Assembly: GCA_000787465.1 (NCBI GenBank)
Contig: JSYX01000512.1
Coordinates: forward strand, 1 to 25,518
Source: Thermomucor indicae-seudaticae
Taxonomy: Eukaryota; Mucoromycota; Mucoromycetes; Mucorales; Lichtheimiaceae
Direction: 5' to 3'
Length of the DNA: 25,518 bases
Shown piece after piece: positions 9,496-17,931 of this stretch. The notes beneath the pieces were generated by a model. That model did no database searches and was not told where the DNA came from. It saw only the letters and a list, made by a program, of their open reading frames with translations. The position numbers were made by a program, and so were the translations under genes. Position 1 is the stretch's first letter, and each line of letters opens with the position of its first letter.

Positions 9496-9957
9496 AAGGA
9501 TTTTGCATAGATCTATCTTCCCCTTGCATTGCCGTTTCTTATTCCAAGGTTCACACTCACACTCTCTGTATCTCACCACTCTCTTACATTACATTTCAGC
9601 ATACCGATAGACCTGTCAAAGTTGCTACAATGATTTACCACAGAACAATCTGTTTTACAACAAAGGAATTCACGTTGTTCTGTTAACTGCTTGTTGATAC
9701 GGTAAAACTTTGATATGTTTAAGGGGTCACGCCAGGCGAGTCTTCCACAGAAAAAACTCAACAGCAGGTGTCGAACTGCATTTTCCCTTGTACCATATCA
9801 TTTGCTTTTCTTTTTATATGACATCTCAGTGCTGCTGTGAAAATAAACGTCCCTCAGTGATTATTGCCCCTGCGAGGAAAAGAACAAACAGATAATGTAA
9901 TGTTTTATCTATATGGTATATTCTGCACGATGTCAAAAACATCCAGTAGCATGAAAA
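9496..9957. other. Convergent 3' intergenic region
   Basis: 462 bp between the TAH18 stop and the RA-PH stop. There is an AATAAA at 9841-9846 (plus strand); otherwise T/C-rich sequence with no supported gene. Confidence 0.6.
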
Positions 9958-12397
9958 CTATCGACGACTGCGAGGCTCTGGTGACTCTGCAAAGTTCAGC
10001 AATGGTTTTATCTGACGATTCAATAGTTCCTTTGAATGAATCTGTTCCCGCGTGCCGTCGAGTTGCAACAGAGGTCCATTGCTTGGGATAGGAGCAGATG
10101 GAAGCGGTACGTCATGATGACGCGTTGCTGATGATCGAGAGGACGATGTGGGCTTTCGTCGAAGCGACATATGTCTACCGCCAGTCTCGGACGACGATGA
10201 ATGATGCTGCTGGTGGTGATGATGATGATGGTACTCGCGGCCGCTACTCTTAGAGCGCGACAGCTTGGTCGTCTCGCTGTTCGTCTTTTGATCAAGCAAG
10301 GAACCTTTTGAAAATTTGAATTTATCGTCAATGTGGATCAGTGTAGTTGCTGCCGCTTCGTCGTGAGTAGGCTGTCTCTTGTCAGTAGGCACGTCAGGAA
10401 GCTCTTCGCTGCGGCTGTTTGCCAGGAGCGATCCTTTGGCAAATGGACCGTCATCGCTTAAATCGACCAGAGGCTTGTTTTCGCCAGATATACCCCTCAT
10501 CGTTGCGCTACGTGATAGATCGCGGCGACTACTGTGCCGTGAGAGCGAGGTCGTGCCGTCGTGGTCTCCTCCTGTCATTTGGCGGCTAATCTCTCGCATC
10601 GATTTATGACGACGCAGCGTGCCGCTTCGGGAAGGTGTACCGCCGTTCGCCTCTACCTTGGCGGCGTGTCCGGATTCACCGTTTGTTGGTTCTGCGGCAT
10701 TCATCATTGGGGTCAGAGGATTCGTGACACGTTTCGGACATTGCTGATATTGCATGGCACTCTGTCCGGCAAAGCATAAGCACACCACGGTAACTCGGAA
10801 AGAGGAACAAATCGCTTTACCTTGGCACATCGGATACTTAATACCCAATCTCTCAGCGTTTCTTGATCCTCCGCTGCAAAATAGCGTATATAATCCTCTG
10901 ACCGCTCAAAGATACGTGCTTTATCCTGCGCACGGACCGCAAAGACATACTCTGTTGGGGCCATGTGGACTGGTTGCGTCAGTGTGTACGCGTCAAAGAT
11001 TGATAAGCTGCATAGAGGAACACCTCCTGTGCCCTGTCATTCATTGCGGTTCAGCGTCATACAACAAAACCGAGGATTCCCTTCCTTTTTGCTCTACCTT
11101 GCTGTCCTTTGCATAATGGATGGCGTTATCCAGAATGAAACAGAACCTTTTCTGCCACTTTCCTTTCTTGTACTCTATGTAGAGCCATCCGTACATGGGC
11201 GGATGCCGTTTTTGAATGACGCTCTACGTACGATATCGAGTTTTCTTTCTGATTCGCTTTTCCTTGGTTAAAAGGTGCTTACCTCGGCTGTCAAAGACGC
11301 TCTATGAACATATTTCTTGACCAGCAGTATATTGTTCATCTCGGGTTCCCAATTAGAGGGAATATCCATGACAATTTCCCAGTCGCGCAGAGGGCGTTCT
11401 ATTCCCCAATTGTTCGATTCGTTAGAACCTTTTCCTGCTCAACGCCGTAAAGAAACGAATTACCTATGCCATGACTGTTGGCAACTTCGAATAGGGTCCA
11501 CTCGTCACTGCTGTCGATTAATCCTTTCCGTCGAAGATATTGCATGACCATGGCTGTTGTCAGTAAGTTTGTCAGCTGCACCGTCTTGTGAACCGAGCAA
11601 TCATTGATATAGATCCGTGTGGTGAGGGTTCGCGTGGGTGTGAGAGTCGCTGCAATAGGTTTTTCCTCCTCGTCCTGAGGCGCAGGTTCAGGCTGTTGCT
11701 CTTTGCTTCGTTCCGTGACATCTCCGTTGGCTTCCAAAACGGCCCAGGCACATTGCAACGCTGAGCGGAGGTCAGCGTCTTGTTCGTCTTCCTGGTGTTG
11801 CGTCAACGTGGCGGGAAGCGGAGGAACAGGCTCTGCGGGCATGCCTGGCCGAGGATCAACGTTCCCAATACGGCCAGCAGATAGGGATCGCTTCAGGGTA
11901 TTGGATCGACTGTGACTCGGGGATCCCACACCCCGTTGCCCCATTACCCCCGTTGGTTGCTGACGAAGATGAGCAACACAAAGTTCATCGTCATCGTCGT
12001 CATCAAGGTTACGAGTGTTCTCCAAAGTTGCACTTCTGTTGCCTAGTGAACGCGTTACGGGAACAGCCTGATTCTGACGGTAACGAGCATCAGGGACCGC
12101 ATAGTCGCTATATCTAGAGTGCATCGCAGGTTGTGATGGCTGTGGATGATTCCGAGCGCGGACAACATCTGCAGAGTAACCGCGGCCATATGAGTGAGGG
12201 GCAGTAACGGGTTCTTGCACAGTCTGACAAGAGAGACACGCGAGTTAAGAAACACAAACAAGCATTAATTCTAAATCAGGCGAGCTGGTGCACCCTAATC
12301 CACGGTGCTATGTACTACTTTTTCTCTTTACCAGTGAGAAGTCGAGAACTTGTTTTTCCAAGTCTCGCAAAACATTGTCAAGGTCGCTCGGAGGCAT
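9958..12397 (-). CDS. Ras-association plus PH domain adaptor protein
   Basis: Six exons: 12397-12332, 12223-11464, 11398-11283, 11223-11098, 11033-10821 and 10761-9958; 694 residues with all phases agreeing. Exon 1 encodes MPPSDLDNVLRDLEKQVLDF, a short amphipathic start. A disordered stretch has an Asp6 run. An RA/ubiquitin-like domain covers ~218-313 (TRIYINDCSVHKTVQ; WTLFEVANSHGIERPLRDWE across an intron; NILLVKKYVHRASLTAE). A PH domain follows at ~322-427 (PPMYGWLYIEYKKGKWQKRF, FILDNAIHYAKDSK, APTEYVFAVRAQDK, ETLRDWVLSIRCAK). The tail is Ser/Arg-rich, with a His6 run and two FxKGSLL motifs. RA followed directly by PH is the core of the MRL (Mig10/RIAM/lamellipodin) and Grb7/10/14 adaptors, which link activated Ras/Rap GTPases and phosphoinositides to actin or growth signalling. 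I infer a comparable membrane-proximal GTPase effector role; the partner GTPase is unknown. Only 138 bp separate its start from the TFIIS stop. Confidence 0.88.
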
Positions 12398-12535
12398 TGT
12401 TGAGAAAATTTACAAAAGCAAGGAGAAGAGTGGCTCTCAATTAGCAGCTACGATTCTAGGAACATCTTGTGTGACATCAATTAGCGTGGCAGGGAAACCC
12501 TCCTGAATGTGCTTCTTTTTTTATTGCAATCAATT

Positions 12536-13918
12536 TTAGCAAAACTAATAAATTAGCGACAAATTAGCTTCCCTCGATAACAAGCAACCTTACCATCCAT
12601 TGCTTACCTTCCAGTGATGTCCACATAAGACACAGGTAACAAAGTTCGTCATTGGTTCATCTGCGCTGCGAGTCTGCATCTGGAAGTATGTGCATTTCCG
12701 GCCTTTGCATTTTCCGCATCTGAACATGTCCGTCTCAGCTTGAGCCGTACCAGCGCCTCTCGCCTTGAACAGTGCTTCTTCAGCCAGTTTTCTGTCTCGC
12801 GCCTTCGCCTCTTCTGAGGCCATATCCTAAACCGGCAAGTCTTAGAAAATCAAGAAGTTCCGCATAGAATTTCTGTTGCACCAACCTCCACACTCATTTT
12901 GCAGAGTTGCTCCACAGACAGGTCTCCGCTCACTACGCTCTCTCTCAAGCCAGGATTGCTCTTGCTTTTTAGGTTCAATGTCAAGGAGCGCACTTTGTTC
13001 TTGTATCGTTCGCTGACGGTTCCAAATTCGCGAAATAAGGTACTCTCAATCGCTACTGCGCGCTTCAACAACAGCTCCGAGTCTGCAAAAGCACCAGTAT
13101 TCATATGACAGTCTCCTTGACATGGTCAAATATAAACATCTTACCAGCATAGCTCCCCAATGCTATAGCACTATACATGAGTTCGATTGTTTTGTCTCGT
13201 GGTACGCTGCCAGTAGATGTAAACTTGACTTCATCAGTCTTGATGGTTCTCGGCGGACCATCATTGCTGTTCGGTGTTTTTGGTGGTGAAGGTGTGCTGT
13301 TGTTTGATGACGGTCGTTTTACCGGTTCAGCATTTGGCGTAGGTGATGGTGCTGCAGATTGCACAGCGTTAATAAACCAAGTTTCACAGCACAATTTTGT
13401 ACCGTCTTAACCTTTTGTCGAGGCGGTGGACTTTTGTGCTTCTTTTGTGCTCAGAACAACGTCTTCCTTCCATTTCTTTACGATCTCTTTGGCTTTCTGG
13501 GATACAGCCGCGTCCGAGTGTGTTCGCAACTTGCCAAGTGCTTTGCCAATATCTGTTTTCTATAGAATGCTAGATGACTACAAAGTCGTCTTTTTATCTC
13601 CGGGACTACCACGTACTCGTAGTAATTCCTGCGTTGCTTTAATTTTCCGCAGTTGCTCCATTATATCCAGTAGTTCCTAGACAGAAAGTGTTTTGTCGTC
13701 AGACAAACATGCCGAGTAGAGTAGTAAGGACCAAGAACGACGAATGAAAAGAAACGCAATGCAATTGAATAGACTCGCAAAATCACTCATGAAATGTCTC
13801 CGACCCATTGAAGGTCATATAAAACACAAAAAGGAACACCACTTGCCTGAGTTTTGCCATTCTCGTTTGCCTTTTGCAGGGCTCTTTTCGCCTTGATTAG
13901 GTGCTCTTCTGCAGACAT
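12536..13918 (-). CDS. DST1: Transcription elongation factor TFIIS
   Basis: Seven exons: 13918-13847, 13676-13617, 13559-13412, 13351-13145, 13082-12886, 12826-12608 and 12544-12536; 303 residues, the usual size. TFIIS rescues backtracked RNA polymerase II by stimulating its transcript cleavage in the nucleus. The N-terminal LW/TFS2N domain has ELLDIMEQLRKIKATQELLR, KTDIGKALGKLRTHSD and AKEIVKKWKEDV. A Ser/Pro linker leads to the central polymerase-binding domain (DKTIELMYSAIALGSYADSE ... RYKNKVRSLTLNLKSKSNPG, SVEQLCKMS). The C-terminal zinc ribbon carries Cys 265, 268, 293, 296 and the invariant RSADEPMT with the acidic hairpin Asp284-Glu285 that enters the polymerase active site. The protein ends WKFC, and the last FC-stop sits on a 9-nt exon. 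The first intron has a GC donor. DST1 is the yeast name. Confidence 0.95.
13677..13846 (-). other. GC-AG intron (TFIIS intron 1, 170 nt)
   Basis: Exon 1 ends ...GGCAAAACTCAG and the intron begins GCAAGT, matching the strong consensus AG|GCAAGT of GC-AG introns. It ends TGTCTAG before GAACTACTG. The spliced product gives the conserved TFIIS N terminus in phase 0, and no GT donor near this point keeps the frame. At 170 nt it is longer than the other introns of this gene (57-63 nt). Confidence 0.85.
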
Positions 13919-14530
13919 TACGGATGCTTAAACAATAACCGAGGAAGAGCGAAGGAGAGAGAATTTCGCACAAAAATTTGAGCGGAATTTCTTTTATACC
14001 CGTCGGCCAAAAATGCATGAGAATGCACGGAGAGAAAAGACGCAGGATGTAACCGCGGCTATTTACTGCTCTTGGGTTCAGCCAGATTGCTTATCTCTTC
14101 TCTTTGGAAAAGAAGAGAGATAAAACGAATTACATTTGTATGAAAACAATCATATATTCGCTTTTAACTTTTTAAATCTGCGTAAATTTCGTAGAGTATC
14201 ACTAGCGCAGATTCTATTTTGTGTTCCATATGAGCATCGCTCAAAGGCTTGCGCTCCAACTTGGATAACGCTGAAAACCAAGAACCATGCGCAGGGCTGT
14301 TTACAGTGCGTGCTAGATGTATGCAGAGTGAAACGCCAGGGTTGTGAAAACACGGGGCATGTGCATGCATACAACCTCCTTTCCACTTCCGGAAGATTTC
14401 ACCATGGGAAATATGGAACATGTGAGTATATGAACAATATGCAAACTCCACATTGATCGACATTTATTTATTAGACATGCATTTGTTGTGGCTAGAGCTG
14501 ATAGCACTATCCGTCATTCAAAAAGTATAC

Positions 14531-14646
14531 GTGGAAAATATGCGAAGTATGTGATAAAGATGAAACATCAATATGCGAAAGATGTGCATTTTCGTGTTTT
14601 TTAAGTATTCCTGCATGATGCATATTTTTCGCATGATTTTTTCCAT
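14531..14646. repeat. Imperfect inverted repeat, AT-rich
   Basis: The left arm (14531-14553, GTGGAAAATATGCGAAGTAT...) is roughly the reverse complement of the right arm (about 14620-14646, with CATATTTTTCGCATGA and TTTTTTCCATGG). Between them AATATGCGAAAG (14570-14581) repeats the left-arm core. It could fold as a ~115-nt hairpin. No flanking target duplication was recognised. Confidence 0.45.
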
Positions 14647-15450
14647 GGCGTTACGCTGCAAGTTCCACGGCGTTTGATTGCAAAAGCGAAAGTCCACTGT
14701 ATCGAAAATATATTACTACATATATCGCGTGCTACTGTATTTAGTATACGCGTTCTTCGAGGAGTTGCTATTCTGTATGAGGTGCAGAGATTTCTGCTGT
14801 TATAAAGCGTTGCTTAAACTGGAGGCATGCGCCATCAAACGAATGCTGCAGTCAAGTGAGCACAACTAGGTATCTTTCCACGCCAGAAAGGGCTGAACAC
14901 CGAGACCCAAAAGATAAACTGTTGTTTGAGAGAAGTCTACGAGCCAACGTACAAGTATTTCGGAAAACATACCCATATCAAATGTCCTACCATGACTCTA
15001 TTTCGTAACGAGATATTTATAAGAAAACGTTAAAACAAGTTCTTTCCAAAGTACAATGTTTCGAGTCAAGTTTTGTACGTCAGTCACAACAGCAGCGCAA
15101 TTCAGGGGCCAGTTTCGTCTACTTGATGTTCCTAAGCAGTAATAATCAATACTTTTGAAAACTAAAAGTTGCTAGGGGATTATAACGCCATAAGATCTAC
15201 ATGTTATATCGCGTTATTTTACGTGACTTTGGCGATACGGAAAATAAAATGCGCTTTCAGCATTATTTCGAGTCACCGGCTCAGTTAACGCGTCATTCAT
15301 CGAAAGTTTCATGCAGGTTACAGGTGCTAGTAACCTTCGATTTCTGGGTATGCAATATTGCTTTCTGTTAAGGTATTTGATGACGCACAAACGATAGCGA
15401 CCGATTGCGTTTACGTTTGCATGGCTCCTGAGTGGACCTAGCAACTTTTG

Positions 15451-15462
15451 TCACGTGGCAAA
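15451..15462 (-). promoter_or_regulatory. Extended E-box TTTTGCCACGTG
   Basis: On the minus strand TTTTGCCACGTG is identical over 12 bases to a copy at 20746-20757. The CACGTG core is the bHLH (Pho4/Cbf1/Myc-type) palindrome. It lies about 1.5 kb upstream of TFIIS, so the target gene is unclear. Confidence 0.4.
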
Positions 15463-16045
15463 AGCCTATCAATATATCACAAGAGATTCCGGAGCCCCTA
15501 TGACATGTCAAGTAAAATTCTCTGATCGGACCTTACGAAAACCGGTCGCTTTGATGTCGAAAAGACGCCTGCTAGACGACCATTTGCCTAGAAAACACCT
15601 GGGTTGCAGTACGCTCTTGAACGGACTGTAGAGCCGTCGTCGTTTGTCAAGCAGTTACAATGAATTACTGAAAGGTTATCCAACGCCCTGACGCATGAAT
15701 TAGTGTATTATGAGCTTGCTTTCAGGGGTTTCATGTCCGCTATAAGCAACTGCAGATGCGCAAAAAACCCGACACCACGGAGTAGTGCTGGAACTACTAG
15801 TCGACTCTACTGCGGCAGGTGATATCGCGTGTCAGTCACGATAAATGCAATACGGTATTTTGCATGAAAGAAGCTATCCATCATTTTTCGGGAATAAGCA
15901 AAAAGAGGTACCAGAGTAGCATATTGAAGAGACTTGTCGTCTCAAAGGTACGACCTGCAATGGCGTGCTCGCACCCTATTATATGGCAATGCAGAAGATA
16001 AAAATAGGTGTGCCTTTTTTTATTGATGGTATAGCTGTGTTGCCA

Positions 16046-17534
16046 TTACTTTTGGGACGTGGACCGCGCGGTGGCTGAAGAACGAAGGCTCATCTTGAAG
16101 GTACCAGAATCATCGTCTTCTTTTTGCTTCCGTTTCTTTTTTGCACCGCCAAAGGTATGTGGACTGTGAGTTCGGAAAGTCTTTTCGATTCGGCCGTCTG
16201 CGCATTTCTTGTCAAACAGATAATGTGCCTTGCCCTTTTCGTCCAGCACGTAGTTTGGATCATGGATTTCACCGGACTCGATCAAGAGTCTATAGTAATT
16301 AGAACACTGTGATAAAGAAAAGAAAGCTACAGAGTTAATTCACAGATATATATGCGCAAAAATGAGATGCTCTCCCACTGGTATACCTGATATCCTACTC
16401 TTCCTGGAATCGCTGTTGAAAATATGCCCCATTGTCCATTAGCACCGACTTCTGCCAGACGTTTAAAGAATAGCTTCCTCTCTTCCTCAGTCCAAGGTCC
16501 TTTCCGCTGCTCTTCGCCAGGCGCGTTGAAGCGATAGTAATAGCTGTTTGGGTTCTTGTCAATCATCTGGTAAGCACGGATCCGTGCCTCGGACCATCCC
16601 TCAAATGCTTCTTCTCCGCTCTTGGTCGCGATCTGTCTCAGAGCATCATCCAACGCCAGTCGTCCTACGGCTCGGTTTCTCCTACAAAAGAAAGAACGAT
16701 CATCATTCCTCTGTCTGTCTTGATGTTGCATTATGACTACTATACTTTTTCCTTTCCGGTGGTGGTGGTGGCTTTTTGCTATTCGAAATCTGTGTCTCTT
16801 GGATCGGTTTATGCTGACTTGTACCATTGTCTTTGATTATGGGAATCGGCGTATCTGGGGTTGGCTCTCGATGACTTGGACTGTTGTTAATTATGGGTAT
16901 CGGCGTGTCCTGGATCAATTCTTGCTGGTTCGTAGAGTTGTCTTTCACTAAAAGTGATGGCTGTGTTTGTATTTTGTCACATCAAGCAATACCAAGGAAA
17001 AATACCTTGAGCTGCAGAGACAATGCGTCGGATGCCTTCAAGATATTCAGGTCTGTTTAAAAGTCTTTGAATCACTTCATCCTGGCAAACTCTGTAACTT
17101 GAGACTTTTTTCCCGCGCAACCCCCTTACTCCTTCTGCTCCACCCTTTTCAGTTACCTCTTTAAAAGCACAATCCATCAACATGACATCGATTTCTTCTT
17201 GCGACAAATTGCGAAATATGGCCTTTATCTTTTCATACTTGCTTTTTCGTTCGTGTTCCTTGTCACTGATTGCCAAGGTAAATTCCTTGATTGTCACTAA
17301 TGAACATATTCTTTTCCTTTGCGTTCGAACCTTTCAACCTGGCAAACAGACAATGAGTGTAACGGCCATGCAGGTTACGGGCTCGATAGCGTACCGTCGA
17401 CACTGACTGGTCATCCTGAGGAGACTCTAAAATGAGACCGTTTCAGTGCTGGGTTATCGATATCGGAGTGCAACTTGCAAGATTGAATGACCTTGTTTTT
17501 GTCGCGTCACTGCTTGTTTTTTGGTGCGCACCAT
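16046..17534 (-). CDS. Myb/SANT-like domain protein (fungal, function unknown)
   Basis: Modelled as seven exons: 17534-17475, 17415-17339, 17265-17157, 17081-17006, 16947-16746, 16681-16387 and 16306-16046; 359 residues. The best-supported part is the C-terminal half: LALDDALRQI, WSEARIRAYQMIDKNPNSYY, RFNAPGEEQRKGPWTEEERK, then RLAEVGANGQWGIFSTAIPG and RVGYQCSNYYRLLIESGEIH. The spaced tryptophans (W238, W259) and aromatic CSNYY make a Myb/SANT-like helix-turn-helix of the chromatin or DNA-binding kind, followed by a Lys-rich tail. The middle has EKIKAIFRNLSQEEIDVMLM followed by DEVIQRLLNRPEYLEGIRRI, which reads like a small helical CUE/UBA-like fold, and a Pro/Thr linker with two DTPIPII copies. 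The first two exons, including the start MVRTKKQAVTRQKQ, are the least certain (donor GTTGCA). It probably acts in the nucleus; a specific role cannot be given. Confidence 0.75.
17082..17156 (-). other. 75-nt stop-free intron in frame (SANT gene)
   Basis: Donor GTAACT, acceptor TTGCCAG; multiple of three with no in-frame stop, so retention would add 25 residues rich in Gly/Lys/Arg. Splicing joins DCAFKE to DEVIQRLL and restores a continuous helical pattern, so an intron is the better call. Confidence 0.65.
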
Positions 17535-17931
17535 TCGAGCGGGTATCTCTGTTGTGTGTTGTGGGAGCGGCGGCTATCAAAACGCGCTCTTGACATGGAC
17601 AGATTTGGCGTCACAGGGTTGCACACAACATCTCATTGGCTATATCATGCTATTGTTGGTGCCTCTACAAAGTGCTATTCCTCGAGAACAATCAAGAAAA
17701 GGTTGTTAGAGCTCTAAGGAACACATCCTGGGTAGCAAAAACCCACATATTTAACCGACGCCCTTTTAGTTGACAAAGTAAAAAAAACATATTCCCATAC
17801 AACGAATTGTCCTATATCAAACAAATTTTGTCTTGTGCAAAAAAACATAGACTACCAAACGCAAACATACATAAAAGTAAAATAAAAAGAAAATCAGTAT
17901 ATACATTCATCTTTTGGTTTTTTTTTTTTGG
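17535..17931. other. Intergenic: DUF8032 regulator 3' side / SANT gene promoter
   Basis: 397 bp. The part near 17780-17930 is A-rich with an A/T homopolymer (T10 at 17920-17929) and suits a 3' untranslated end of the minus-strand regulator. No gene supported. Confidence 0.5.

Larger units (their letters stand above)
13919..16045. other. Gene-poor interval upstream of TFIIS
   Basis: 2.1 kb where six-frame reading gives only short ORFs without recognisable domains or joinable exons. No tRNA, rRNA or long repeat was seen. The part next to 13919 should hold the TFIIS promoter. An imperfect inverted repeat (14531-14646) and an extended E-box (15451-15462) are listed separately. Confidence 0.6.

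Noticed and set aside
10190..10240. His6 run as an engineered tag or vector contamination
   Set aside because: It sits within a longer natural His/Gln/Ser low-complexity stretch of the RA-PH protein with no vector or linker sequence around it.
11399..11463. RA domain ending early at the stop after GEQ-like sequence (VLTNRTIGE)
   Set aside because: A 65-nt intron with donor GTAATT restores HGIERPLRDWE, the conserved RA continuation.
14136..14507. Overlapping 60-106 codon ORFs on both strands in the gene-poor interval
   Set aside because: Frames on both strands are equally open, composition is not protein-like, and no exon joins or motifs were found.
17290..17400. tRNA-like T-loop sequence GTTCGAACC
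   Set aside because: No A-box, anticodon stem or acceptor pairing at the right distance on either strand; it lies in an intron of the SANT gene.
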